A stretch of DNA of 50,914 nucleotides from an uncultured Vampirovibrio sp. (GCA_910579975.1 CAJTWU010000014.1:1-50914), one strand, 5' to 3'. Positions 17,972-26,724 are shown, counted from the first letter of the stretch. The notes: generated by a model not told the origin, from the letters alone. Translations and numbers: made by a program.

Positions 17972-19078
17972 TTATAAACTTCCTAAGCACTCAACTATTC
18001 TTTCAACTGCATCAAACCTAGCAAGATGAGACGTGTTCTGTTTAAGATAATTCATTTTAACCGGATTATCCAAAAGTTCCAGAATAGCTTCTCTTAACTT
18101 GTTCGGGTCAAGTTCTTTGTCTTCAATATAGACACAAGCTCCCATATCTAAAAGGCATTTTGCATTAATTCTCTGGTGATTAGCTGCAGCATGCGGATAA
18201 GGAACAAGAATTGGTGCTGTTGAAGAAGCACAAATTTCTGAAAGGCTTAAAGAACCCGCCCTTGATACCACAATGTCACTGGATTTTAAAACAGAAATCA
18301 TATCATTAAAATATGGTTTTATTAAAAGATTACTGTTTTGCTCAAAACCGGGATAAATAAGTTTTAATTTTTCTATAATTTCATCGTAATTTTTCTTACC
18401 GGTTTGGAAAATTACATTCAAACCTTTATCTTGAGCTAACTCCTTCAAAATCTCTACAACAGTATTGTTGATTGATTTTGCACCTTGAGAGCCTCCCATT
18501 ACGCATAAAGTTAACTTGTTATCCAGTTCCAAATTCTTTCTTGCTTCTTCTTTTGATAATGTCGCAAATTCAGGTCTTATAGGGTTTCCTGTTACAATTG
18601 AACGTCTGTTTGGAATAAATTTCTTTGCCCTGTCAAATGCCAAAGAAACATATTTTGCCCGCTTGCATAATCTTCTTGTAACAAGTCCGGGCATTGCATC
18701 GCAATCATGCATCATATAAGGTGTTTTGGTAAGAATACACGCAAAAATCATTGGTGCAGATACATAGCCGCCTGTAGCAAAAACTGCATTTGGTTTGTAT
18801 TTTTTTATGTATCTTATAGAATAGAGAATTGCTCTAACCAGCCTTATTCCCCAGTAAAAAAACTTGGGGTTAAGTTTTCTTGGCATACCTGAAACACCGA
18901 CATGCAAAAACTTATAACCTTTTTTGGCTGCAAGTTCAAATTCCATATTTCTTTTATTACCTACATAATATACTTTTGCGTTTTCACTCAAAGCATCGGC
19001 AACAGCCATTGCGGGGTAAATATGTCCGCCTGTTCCGCCGCCTGTGACGAAATAGACTTTTTTATATGTTTCTGACAT
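17972..19078 (-). CDS. murG: UDP-GlcNAc:undecaprenyl-pyrophosphoryl-MurNAc-pentapeptide transferase MurG
   Basis: 368 aa GT28 glycosyltransferase. The N-terminal glycine loop FVTGGGTGGHIYPAMAVA binds the lipid-linked acceptor. Further motifs are GGYVSAP, TGNPIRPEF, MGGSQGAKSIN and the UDP-GlcNAc site SRAGSLSLSEI...PYPHAAANHQ. It makes lipid II at the inner face of the cytoplasmic membrane. Its start overlaps the ftsW end by 17 bases, and rnhB follows without a gap. Confidence 0.97.
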   Translation of the reverse strand: MSETYKKVYFVTGGGTGGHIYPAMAVADALSENAKVYYVGNKRNMEFELAAKKGYKFLHVGVSGMPRKLNPKFFYWGIRLVRAILYSIRYIKKYKPNAVFATGGYVSAPMIFACILTKTPYMMHDCDAMPGLVTRRLCKRAKYVSLAFDRAKKFIPNRRSIVTGNPIRPEFATLSKEEARKNLELDNKLTLCVMGGSQGAKSINNTVVEILKELAQDKGLNVIFQTGKKNYDEIIEKLKLIYPGFEQNSNLLIKPYFNDMISVLKSSDIVVSRAGSLSLSEICASSTAPILVPYPHAAANHQRINAKCLLDMGACVYIEDKELDPNKLREAILELLDNPVKMNYLKQNTSHLARFDAVERIVECLGSL

Positions 19079-20204
19079 TAGTGTAATTCCTTATCCTTTT
19101 CACGTTATCTTTTGAGATATTTAATAAAATTCCAACCATCCATAATGATACCATAATTGAAGAACCGCCATAACTAATAAATGGCATTGGCACCCCTGTT
19201 GCCGGTACGAACGAACTTGCAACCCACATATTTAAAAAACCTTGAAAACAGATTGAGAAAGTCAATCCAAGAGCCAGAAGTTTGCCATACATATCTTGAC
19301 ATTTTGTCGCGATGATAAAACCTCTTTGTAAGATTGTCCAGAATAAACAAATTAAAAGCATGCAGCCAACAAAACCCAATTCTTCTCCGATTACGGCAAA
19401 AATAAAGTCTGTGTGAGCTTCAGGAAGCCATGCAAGTTTTTGTTTAGAACCGCCATAACCAACACCGAACATTCCTCCGGAGGCGAAAGCAACAAGAGAT
19501 TGTATTACGTTATAACCAGCTCCAAGAGGGTCTGCTTCAGGATTTAACCATGTTGTAATACGTGAAGATTGATATCCGCGCAAACCTTTTAATAATAATA
19601 GAGGTATTACACAAGCAGCACCTGTTAATAATAATTTGATTGAGCCGCCGGCACAAACATAGATTGCAGCTGAAGTGGAAACCAGTAATATTATCATACT
19701 AAGATTTGGCTGCAAAAAGATTAAACCAAGCATTACAGCTATTGGTAAAAATGCTGTAACTATTTTGTTATTATCTAATAAATCAGTATTTCTATAAAAT
19801 ACTCCGGCAAGAAGCAATACTACCGCGGGTTTTGCAAATTCTGAAGGCTGTAAGCTGAACCCTGCTATATTAATCCATCTTTGTGCACCGTTTACAGTAA
19901 CACCGGCAACTTTTACCAGAATAAGCATTATGATTACAAAAAATGTGAATGGGATTGTATATGTAATTAGTTTTTTATAGTGAAAATTTGATAACCATCT
20001 TAATCCGATAAATCCGACAATAACACCAAATAATTGTTGTAAGAAAAAACGAGCGGGATTAACTCCCATTTCTACACACTTTGGTGCACTTGCCGAAAAT
20101 ATTGCCATAAGTCCGATTACTACAAGAAAAATTACAGCAACAAGGAGCGGTCGGTCAGATTGCATATTTTGAGTACTAAACTGTTCATTATTTTGATAAG
20201 ACAT
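19062..20204 (-). CDS. ftsW: SEDS-family peptidoglycan glycosyltransferase FtsW
   Basis: About 380 aa from the ATG at 20204 (begins MSYQNNEQ), which overlaps the murD end by 17 bases; an ATG at 20219 is also possible. After a short Gln/Asn-rich tail there are about ten membrane spans. SEDS motifs include NGAQRWINIAGFSLQPSEFAK, GGMFGVGYGGSKQKLAWLPEAHTDFIFAVIGEELG and the closing PATGVPMPFISYGGSS. FtsW polymerises lipid II at the division septum together with a class B PBP. The position between murD and murG supports FtsW over RodA. Confidence 0.93.
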   Translation of the reverse strand: MSYQNNEQFSTQNMQSDRPLLVAVIFLVVIGLMAIFSASAPKCVEMGVNPARFFLQQLFGVIVGFIGLRWLSNFHYKKLITYTIPFTFFVIIMLILVKVAGVTVNGAQRWINIAGFSLQPSEFAKPAVVLLLAGVFYRNTDLLDNNKIVTAFLPIAVMLGLIFLQPNLSMIILLVSTSAAIYVCAGGSIKLLLTGAACVIPLLLLKGLRGYQSSRITTWLNPEADPLGAGYNVIQSLVAFASGGMFGVGYGGSKQKLAWLPEAHTDFIFAVIGEELGFVGCMLLICLFWTILQRGFIIATKCQDMYGKLLALGLTFSICFQGFLNMWVASSFVPATGVPMPFISYGGSSIMVSLWMVGILLNISKDNVKRIRNYTNVRNI

Positions 20205-21534
20205 ACTCTTTGAAAACATCTCCTCTGTGTTCGTAACTCTTGAACATATCGAAACTTGCACAAGCCGGTGAAAGAAGTATCACATCAGGATTTAAACTGA
20301 TTGCTTTGTCAATAGCTTCTTCCATAGAACCTTCTTTAATTATATTACTAAAACCGTTTTTTAGAAGGTTTTCTTCAAATCTTTCTGTGGCTTCGCCAAT
20401 CAGCAAAACTGTTTTTATGTGTTTGTTTATTGACTGACACATTTCGGTTAAATCCGTGTTTTTGTCACGTCCGCCTAAAATTAAAGCCACATTAACATTA
20501 TTAAACGAGTTTATTGCAACAATTGAAGCTTCAGGATTTGTTGCTTTTGAATCGTTATAAAAGGTTATTCCATTTATTTCCCGGACTTTTTCCAGTCTGT
20601 GTTCAGGAGCTTTGAATGACATAATCTGTTTTCTGATATCCTCGTTTTCCATTTCGCAAAGTTTTGCACAAATTATACCGCACATAATATTCTGGTAATT
20701 GTGATGACCTACGAGAGGACAATCTTCGAGCTTGATTATTTCTTCATCACCATACCAAATTGCATCATCCTTGATACCACATGAGCTCGCAGCTCCCTCT
20801 CCTTGAGGAGAGGGTTGGGATGAGGTGTCAACCAACTTATCAAACATCACCACATTCTTACATTTCTTCGCAAACTTCGCCAAGTTCTCATCGCTAGCGT
20901 TCAAAATTGCATATTCAGGACGCTGTTTTCCCAGAAATATTTTCGCTTTAGCGTTGAAATAGTTTTCCAGGCCATCATGCCAATCAATATGGTCCGGTGT
21001 AAAATTAGTCCAGCAAGAAATGAAAGGTTTAAAATCTTCGGTCATTTGCGCCTGATAAGACGAGATTTCACAAACAAGGAAATCAATATCTTCATCTTCA
21101 ATCAAAGATGTTGGAGGAACGCCGATATTTCCACAATAAGGTGCTTTAAAATTCTTGCTCAAAATATGAGAAACTAATGCTGTTGTAGTTGTTTTCCCAT
21201 TGGTACCTGTTATTGCAATAAAAGGAGTATCAGAATTTCTGTAAGCAAATTCTACTTCTGAAATTATCTCAATATTTTTTTCTTTTAATCGTTTAAAGAT
21301 TTCTGATTTTGGAGGAATTCCCGGACTCGTTACGGCAAAAGAAGCTCCTTCAATAAACTCATCCGAGTGTTTTCCATATTCAACACTAATCCCTAAACTA
21401 CGAAGTTTTTGAACCTCAATTTCATTAACTTCTGATTTAGATTCAGTTAAATAAACTTCATACCCGTTTTTAACCGCAAACTTTGCAGCTGCAATCCCGC
21501 TTTTTGATAAACCTAATATTAAAACTTTTTCCAT
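20188..21534 (-). CDS. murD: UDP-N-acetylmuramoyl-L-alanine--D-glutamate ligase
   Basis: 448 aa Mur ligase. The N-terminal Rossmann-like domain starts VLILGLSKSGIAAA. The ATP loop is AITGTNGKTTTT (110-117). WTNFTPDHIDWH, GHHNYQN and FYNDSKATNPEA are the usual family blocks, the last binding the substrate. It adds D-Glu to UDP-MurNAc-Ala in the cytoplasm. Odd feature: residues about 236-252 (SSQPSPQGEGAAS) are an in-frame insertion encoded by a GC-rich palindromic repeat (20795-20814), on the surface side before the GHHNYQN block. Catalytic motifs are intact, so the enzyme is probably still functional. Confidence 0.96.
   Translation of the reverse strand: MEKVLILGLSKSGIAAAKFAVKNGYEVYLTESKSEVNEIEVQKLRSLGISVEYGKHSDEFIEGASFAVTSPGIPPKSEIFKRLKEKNIEIISEVEFAYRNSDTPFIAITGTNGKTTTTALVSHILSKNFKAPYCGNIGVPPTSLIEDEDIDFLVCEISSYQAQMTEDFKPFISCWTNFTPDHIDWHDGLENYFNAKAKIFLGKQRPEYAILNASDENLAKFAKKCKNVVMFDKLVDTSSQPSPQGEGAASSCGIKDDAIWYGDEEIIKLEDCPLVGHHNYQNIMCGIICAKLCEMENEDIRKQIMSFKAPEHRLEKVREINGITFYNDSKATNPEASIVAINSFNNVNVALILGGRDKNTDLTEMCQSINKHIKTVLLIGEATERFEENLLKNGFSNIIKEGSMEEAIDKAISLNPDVILLSPACASFDMFKSYEHRGDVFKEYVLSK
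20791..20829 (-). repeat. GC-rich REP/MITE-like palindromic repeat inside murD
   Basis: Core palindrome CCCTCTCC-TTGA-GGAGAGGG (20795-20814) is followed by TTGGGATGAGG. The composition stands out from the AT-rich gene. It resembles the widespread small repeat that translates as PSPQGEG in many genomes. It keeps the reading frame open. No second copy is seen in this window. Confidence 0.7.
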
Positions 21535-21546
21535 TTTATAGCCTTC

Positions 21547-22509
21547 TTAGAAAATCTTAAATAAAACTATGGCAGCAAGTGCCAAAATTAAAGAAACAAG
21601 CGTAAATTCTTTTACTATTCTTATTTCAGAATGTCCGCATAATTCAAAATGGTGGTGAATTGGTGACATTTTAAAAATTCTTTTTCCTGTTAGTTTGAAA
21701 CTTGTAACTTGCATAATTACAGATAATGTTTCCATAACAAAAACCCCGCCAAAGATTGCAAGTAAAAGTTCACATCTTCCTAAAATTGCAAGAGTTCCTA
21801 ATAATCCGCCTAATGCAAGTGAGCCGGTATCTCCCATAAATACTTGAGCTTTTGGTTTGTTGTATCTTAAAAAACCTATTGAAGCACCGATTACTGCAGC
21901 GCAAACAATTGCTACAACAGAATGTCCGCTCAAATAAGCAATTACTCCGCAGGCAAGGAAAGCAGGAATGCCGGTGGAAGCAGCAAGCCCGTCAAGACCG
22001 TCGGTTAAGTTATAAGCATTTGAGGCGCCTGTAACAACAAAAACAGCAAAAACCGGGTATAAAAATCCGATATCAAAACTTTTTGAACCGAGTGTCAAAA
22101 CAGTCCCATAAGTCTGCATAGCATAAAGAGTTGGAATTAGCGCGATTAAAATTTGTCTTAATAATTTACCCCTCGGGCTTAAACCTTTATTTTCGTGACC
22201 TTTTATTTTTAAATAATCATCCTGAAATCCGGCTAGTGCCATAAAAAACAAAGTTATAAGAATAATCCATGCAGAATTATCCATTTTTTCAGCCATTAGA
22301 AGAGTTATTACAGAAGCCATAATAATGGCAAGGATTATAAAAACTCCGCCGGTTGTCGGAGTGCCGGCTTTTTTAGCGTGAGCTTCCGGCGCAACATCAA
22401 GAATATATTGTCCAATGGTTTTTTTTCTTAAAAAATCTATATAAGGCACTCCGAAAAGAAGGCTTAAAACCATACTTAAAAGAAGTGCTACAGCTATCAT
22501 AATAATCAT
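21547..22509 (-). CDS. mraY: Phospho-N-acetylmuramoyl-pentapeptide-transferase MraY
   Basis: 320 aa integral membrane enzyme with about ten spans. Motifs: KKAGTPTTGG, GFQDDYLKI (catalytic Asp pair), NLTDGLDGLA, VFMGDTGSLALGG and the loop MSPIHHHFEL. It transfers phospho-MurNAc-pentapeptide to undecaprenyl phosphate, giving lipid I. The start ATG at 22509 has AAGGAG upstream. It heads the minus-strand mraY-murD-ftsW-murG-rnhB group; murD follows after 12 bases. Confidence 0.97.
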   Translation of the reverse strand: MIIMIAVALLLSMVLSLLFGVPYIDFLRKKTIGQYILDVAPEAHAKKAGTPTTGGVFIILAIIMASVITLLMAEKMDNSAWIILITLFFMALAGFQDDYLKIKGHENKGLSPRGKLLRQILIALIPTLYAMQTYGTVLTLGSKSFDIGFLYPVFAVFVVTGASNAYNLTDGLDGLAASTGIPAFLACGVIAYLSGHSVVAIVCAAVIGASIGFLRYNKPKAQVFMGDTGSLALGGLLGTLAILGRCELLLAIFGGVFVMETLSVIMQVTSFKLTGKRIFKMSPIHHHFELCGHSEIRIVKEFTLVSLILALAAIVLFKIF

Positions 22510-22575
22510 AAAGGCTTCTCCTTTGTTTTAGCTAAATTTTAGCGCAAACAATAAAAAAATTAAAGCATATAGATT

Positions 22576-22604
22576 ATTCATCTTTAAACAATTTTTATTA
22601 TAAT
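22576..22604 (+). promoter_or_regulatory. Candidate promoter giving a near-leaderless mRNA
   Basis: A perfect TATAAT (22599-22604) lies only nine bases before the ATG at 22614, with a weak -35 (TTCATC, 22577-22582). Expected initiation falls within a few bases of the start codon, and no Shine-Dalgarno is present. Confidence 0.5.
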
Positions 22605-22613
22605 ATTTACAGT

Positions 22614-25600
22614 ATGGAATGTCCTAAATGCCACACAAAAGTTAAAGATGATGCTACCATATGTCCGAGATGTCATAAGGTGCTTGCTTTGGAGTGCCCG
22701 AATTGCGGGGAAATAGGTGATTCTCCTGTATGTGAAAAATGTGGTTATACTATTCTTGTAAAATGTTCGAAATGTGCTAAAACTTATCCTGTTGATAAGG
22801 AGATTTGTCCGAAATGCAAATTCCCGCTTAAAACTTCTCTTGCATATCAGGAATGCGAGTCTGATGAATTTGCTTCTATGGTTATCAAATTCAATTCATT
22901 AAAAAGGATTAAAAAACTTTTAAAATCAAAAGAATTGTATACAAAGTTTTATATCAAACTTAAAAATCTTCTGCTCGCTCAAATCAAAGGAGTTGATTGT
23001 AATTTTATAACCTATGGAGATATTTTTGTTGTTAATATGTGCAAAGAACTTTCACTTGCAACTTCTTCTAACAAAGCTGTACGTCTTGCTCTGAAAATAA
23101 TAAATACTTTTGTAACACTTAATAACAATGCAGCAGAGGAACTGGGAACACCTCTTAATCTATCAATTTCGATTGTTAAAAAATCAGCAGAAAAACTTCA
23201 GGAATTAACGGTTTATGAAAATAATGTAAAACTTCTATCTGTAAATAAAGGAAAGAAAAAATATTTAAAAGGATTAGAAGTTGTACTAGACCAGTATGTT
23301 TGTGATGAAGTTAGCAAGGAATATAAAACAGATTCTCTGTATTCAGTAGAAGAAAACGGCAATACGATAATGTTTTATGAAGTTCTTTTAGACTCCTATG
23401 TTCTTCCTCCTTCAGAGCGTACAGATGACACTGTAATTAATGTCAACAGGCATGAAATACAAAAACAAACAGAACCGCAGCAGAAAGATATTCATTCTTT
23501 CAAAGTGTTTGATATTAATGCCAAATGTACATTTGAAAGAATTCCATCAGCAGATTTAATCAGGGCATTAAAAAACAAAATTGCGAAAATTATTTCTATC
23601 CGTTCAGAAGATGAGTTTGGGATAAATACAGGTATGCTGGTTGATTTCTTTAAGTCTCGGGATTTCAAAGTTTTAACCGTCTCTTGTACAGAAGAAATGA
23701 CTTATAAACCATGGGGATTTTTTGAAGCCTTATTTAGAGATTATAACGACACTTCAAAATTTAAACCGCTTGTTGATTTTTTGAATGGTGTTCCTGTTAA
23801 GGCAATGACTTCAGAAGATGCAAGATTTACTTATATGGAAGCCTGGAACAAATTCCTCGCAGCTTTAACAAATACCGTTATTATTGTTGAAGGGTTTGAA
23901 AACCTTGACGATACTTCTATTCAAACTCTTGAACTATATTTTGATAAGTTCAAAAAAGTAAACCCTAATTTTGTTTTTATAACTTCAAAAGAAACCGCAG
24001 CTCATTCTAAATTTAAAGGACTTTTGAGAACCTCTGTTTATACAGAATATGTTTTGACGAAAACATCAATGGATACTTGCTTATCGTTTCTTAAATCCGA
24101 TGCGGAAGACTTTATTCAATCATTTTATTTTGAAAAAATAAAAGAAAATTTTAACGGCTCTTATTTGTATTATGAAAATGCAATTCAATATTTAAAAGAT
24201 AACGATGTTCTTTTAGATTTTGAAAACAAACTTATTGTTAAGAGTCAAAAATCTGTAATTCTTCCATCAAATCTTGAAGGTTTAATTAAATCAAGAATTA
24301 AACAAATGAGTAAGAACATGGATTTGTCTTTAATTTTTGCATATTCAACAATATTGGGTTCAAGAATTGAATTTGATACACTTGCACTTTTAGGAATAAA
24401 AGACGTGGATAAACACGCTCAAACTATTACAAAAACAGGATTGGGAAGAGTTGAAAATGGTGTGATTTATTTGAATAATTTTTCTATTATTCTTCCTGTA
24501 ATTAAATCTTCACTCAAAAAAGCAGCCGAGGAATTTCTTGCGAAAAATATTATTACTAAACTCGGTAAGAATATTGATAATGCTTCTCTTGCATTTGCCA
24601 TGGGCAAGCTTGGCGCTTTCAAAGAGGAATATTTAACCCTCTGGAAAAATTCCCAGTTTGCAATCAAAACAGGGGATTATGATGCATATCTAAAAAACTG
24701 TCTGGGATTTTTATCTCTTGTAGAACATATAGAGTCAAATGTATCCAAAGAAGATATTGAAGAAAATAAAAAAGAAGTATACAACAATGTGTTGATGAGT
24801 CTTTATGGTTATTCTCCGGCAAAAATCTATTTTATAGAAAATATGCTTTTGATGGATGCAATTAATGAAAATGACAATGAAAAGATTGTAAAACTATCAA
24901 ACCTAATGCTTCAAGGAGCTTTAATTTCTTCTAATTATACCGATGCTTTAGGACTTTTGCATAATATTCTTTCAAGAATGCCAAATCCGACACTGATTGT
25001 AGATGGTGCAGTTAATACTAAATTTCTTTTATTATCACTTGTACATATTGAAATCCTTTATAATGTAGGTGATTTTAGAACCTGTGCTGATATAGCAGAT
25101 GAAATTTTATCCGTAATTTCGCCTGAAATTCTTGAAAAAATTAAGCCGGCAAGTTTTTCTACAAATCTTTTTGTCTCGCATTTGCTGGAAACTTGCCGGT
25201 TGGCGGGTTTTGCAAAGCTATTTTTAATGGATGAAAATTTAGAAGAATTTTTCTCAAGAGTTGCGGTTTCTCTCAATTCAGAACTGCCTGAAGCTGAATG
25301 TATTCTTGCCGTAAGAGATTTCCTTGCTGATAAAGTTTATACAACAGGTAACATTGAAGAGGTTAGCGCATATTCTAAGGTTATTTATCTTATTTTACAG
25401 GAAATATCTGTGCTTACAGATGATTACAAACGATTTGCTCAAAATATTTATCAGGCAAAATTACTTGCGCTGGATTTACACCAGAAAGAATTGGAGCTGT
25501 TCTGTGATTTATTGATTGCTTATGCTTATTCAAAAATAGGAATTGAAGAAAAAGCAAAAATGATTTACTCTGATGTGCTGAATACTGCTGAAAAATCAGC

Positions 25601-25832
25601 AATGTTTAATATAACTTGTGCGGCAAGATATTTTAAAGCCCTCGTGTCTAAAGATGAGGCATTGCTTCTTGTAAGTGATTCACTTGCAGCTATTCAAAAA
25701 TATGGTAATCAGGCAAAAATACTTTACGCATTGTTTGAAAAGTTGTATATTGATATTGCAGAGATTGATACGGACTCCGAACTTCAAAAATTAGAACCGT
25801 TAAAAGATAGTTTAAAGAGGATTTTGGGATGA
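22614..25832 (+). CDS. Zinc-ribbon protein with degenerate cyclase-AAA-helical repeat architecture
   Basis: 1072 aa. Three zinc ribbons come first (C3/C6/C17/C20, C28/C31/C40/C43, C51/C54/C65/C68). Residues about 85-275 have the outline of a class III nucleotide cyclase (FITYGDIFVV, then an AVRLALKIINTF helix), but the metal-binding Asp pair is not evident. Residues 315-560 resemble an AAA/STAND ATPase whose P-loop is replaced by SEDEFGINTG (331-340); the Walker-B-like strand VIIVEGFENLDD (422-433) remains. The rest is helical, TPR-like. I infer a signalling scaffold derived from cyclase-AAA-TPR proteins that lost catalysis. The stop overlaps the next start (ATGA). Confidence 0.7.
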   Translation: MECPKCHTKVKDDATICPRCHKVLALECPNCGEIGDSPVCEKCGYTILVKCSKCAKTYPVDKEICPKCKFPLKTSLAYQECESDEFASMVIKFNSLKRIKKLLKSKELYTKFYIKLKNLLLAQIKGVDCNFITYGDIFVVNMCKELSLATSSNKAVRLALKIINTFVTLNNNAAEELGTPLNLSISIVKKSAEKLQELTVYENNVKLLSVNKGKKKYLKGLEVVLDQYVCDEVSKEYKTDSLYSVEENGNTIMFYEVLLDSYVLPPSERTDDTVINVNRHEIQKQTEPQQKDIHSFKVFDINAKCTFERIPSADLIRALKNKIAKIISIRSEDEFGINTGMLVDFFKSRDFKVLTVSCTEEMTYKPWGFFEALFRDYNDTSKFKPLVDFLNGVPVKAMTSEDARFTYMEAWNKFLAALTNTVIIVEGFENLDDTSIQTLELYFDKFKKVNPNFVFITSKETAAHSKFKGLLRTSVYTEYVLTKTSMDTCLSFLKSDAEDFIQSFYFEKIKENFNGSYLYYENAIQYLKDNDVLLDFENKLIVKSQKSVILPSNLEGLIKSRIKQMSKNMDLSLIFAYSTILGSRIEFDTLALLGIKDVDKHAQTITKTGLGRVENGVIYLNNFSIILPVIKSSLKKAAEEFLAKNIITKLGKNIDNASLAFAMGKLGAFKEEYLTLWKNSQFAIKTGDYDAYLKNCLGFLSLVEHIESNVSKEDIEENKKEVYNNVLMSLYGYSPAKIYFIENMLLMDAINENDNEKIVKLSNLMLQGALISSNYTDALGLLHNILSRMPNPTLIVDGAVNTKFLLLSLVHIEILYNVGDFRTCADIADEILSVISPEILEKIKPASFSTNLFVSHLLETCRLAGFAKLFLMDENLEEFFSRVAVSLNSELPEAECILAVRDFLADKVYTTGNIEEVSAYSKVIYLILQEISVLTDDYKRFAQNIYQAKLLALDLHQKELELFCDLLIAYAYSKIGIEEKAKMIYSDVLNTAEKSAMFNITCAARYFKALVSKDEALLLVSDSLAAIQKYGNQAKILYALFEKLYIDIAEIDTDSELQKLEPLKDSLKRILG

Positions 25833-26455
25833 AAAAATTTTTAGTAATTCTTGCAATGTTATTTATGCTTCCTGTAATGGCTGATACAGTGCCGTTTTAT
25901 ATTGGTTCAATTCCTGAAGGCGTAATCGGTATGTATCAGACTGATAAAGAGTTAACATTGTTTTCACATCCCGAAGCAAATTCTCAGATTATTAAGAAAA
26001 TGGATTTTTCATATTCTCCTGAAACAATGCCTGATAATGTTTTTGCTGTACTCATTAATGATAAAAAACTCGGGTTCTTGTATGTATCTGATATTGACGA
26101 AGATGGATGGGTTCAGGTTATATATGATAAACAAACCCGCGCAAAAGGATGGGTACAAACGGTTGATAGAATGCAGTTTTTGCCATGGCTTAATTTTTAT
26201 AACCTTTACGGACGTAAATACGGATTACGTTTGATGAAAGATGCTCCTGATGATACAAAAGTTTTGCGCGCAAAAGCTGAGGATTTATCTCAAAATGTAT
26301 CAAAATTAAATTATATAAAACAAATAAAACTTACTACTATTCGCGGAAACTGGGCTTTGGTATCAGTTTTTGATTTGGATAAAACTCCTAAAACGGGCTA
26401 TTTACGTTGGCGTAGTAATGATGGCGTAATTTGGGCATTTCCAAATATTAAGTAA
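25829..26455 (+). CDS. Secreted SH3-like protein, coupled to the zinc-ribbon protein
   Basis: 208 aa. A clear signal peptide (KKFLVILAMLFMLPVMA, cleavage before DTVPF) indicates export to the periplasm. The mature part is beta-rich, with SH3-like stretches (ELTLFSHPEANSQIIKKM, then GWVQVIYD and KGWVQT). No catalytic motif is seen. The start codon overlaps the stop of the upstream gene (ATGA), so the two are translationally coupled and probably functionally linked. One is cytosolic and the other exported, so the link may be regulatory rather than a direct complex (inference). Confidence 0.7.
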   Translation: MKKFLVILAMLFMLPVMADTVPFYIGSIPEGVIGMYQTDKELTLFSHPEANSQIIKKMDFSYSPETMPDNVFAVLINDKKLGFLYVSDIDEDGWVQVIYDKQTRAKGWVQTVDRMQFLPWLNFYNLYGRKYGLRLMKDAPDDTKVLRAKAEDLSQNVSKLNYIKQIKLTTIRGNWALVSVFDLDKTPKTGYLRWRSNDGVIWAFPNIK

Positions 26456-26471
26456 ACACTATGTGCTAAGC

Positions 26472-26500
26472 TTGACAAATATATTAAAATAGTAAATAAT
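26472..26500 (+). promoter_or_regulatory. Promoter of a candidate antisense RNA
   Basis: TTGACA (26472-26477), exactly 17 bases, AATAAT (26495-26500). It points toward the 3' end of the small minus-strand toxin-like gene, and no plus-strand protein gene follows. Transcription would start near 26507. Confidence 0.6.
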
Positions 26501-26505
26501 AAAGA

Positions 26506-26546
26506 AGCAGGGTGGCACTTTTGGTCGAGTGCCGTTAGTCCCCGCT
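26506..26546 (-). terminator. 3' hairpin of the toxin-like message
   Basis: On the minus strand a two-part stem forms: AGC-GGG with CCC-GCT outside and GGCACT/AGTGCC inside (arms 26514-26519 and 26528-26533). It begins at the stop codon and is followed by TCTTTATTATTT. It also gives a structured RNA on the antisense strand. Confidence 0.65.
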
Positions 26547-26608
26547 ATGTATTTAGTTTAATTGCTACTATGAATAGCGTTGCTACGAATAGTAGCATTA
26601 TTATTTTG
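26507..26608 (+). ncRNA. Candidate antisense antitoxin RNA
   Basis: Inferred transcript of about 100 bases. It starts after the promoter at 26472-26500 and ends at the hairpin GCTACTAT/ATAGTAGC (26564-26571 and 26589-26596), which is followed by ATTATTATTTT. It would be fully complementary to the 3' half of the small toxin-like message, including its terminator hairpin. This is the arrangement of type I antitoxins of the Fst/TxpA kind. No direct expression evidence is available. Confidence 0.55.
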
Positions 26609-26619
26609 TCGAAAACCAT
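26545..26619 (-). CDS. Small hydrophobic peptide, type I toxin-like (24 aa)
   Basis: 24 codons, ATG at 26619 to TAG. A perfect AAGGAGG (26629-26635) lies nine bases upstream, the best ribosome binding site in the window. The peptide has a short polar start (MVFDK), a single hydrophobic span (IIMLLFVATLFIVAI) and a polar end (KLNT), as in Hol_Tox/TxpA/Fst-type membrane toxins. Codon use is unlike its neighbours (rich in CTA and ATA). It is too short for ordinary gene finders. Family membership is by pattern, not by a search. Confidence 0.7.
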   Translation of the reverse strand: MVFDKIIMLLFVATLFIVAIKLNT

Positions 26620-26724
26620 AGCTAACTACCTCCTTTCTTAGTCATTTTTCCAATTGTAGATTGTGGCTTAAGGGGGTAAATAAAGCTAGTGGATTTGACA
26701 ATATAACTACTCCACTTATTGTAA

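Noticed and set aside
20791..20829. Insertion sequence in murD
   Set aside because: Only a short palindrome is present, with no transposase, terminal repeats or target duplication that I can see.
26506..26546. T-box-like sequence (AGGGTGGCAC ... GTCCC) on the plus strand
   Set aside because: The bases after GGTGGCAC do not fit the T-box consensus, and no aminoacyl-tRNA or amino-acid gene follows on the plus strand. The structure is better explained as the terminator hairpin of the small minus-strand gene.
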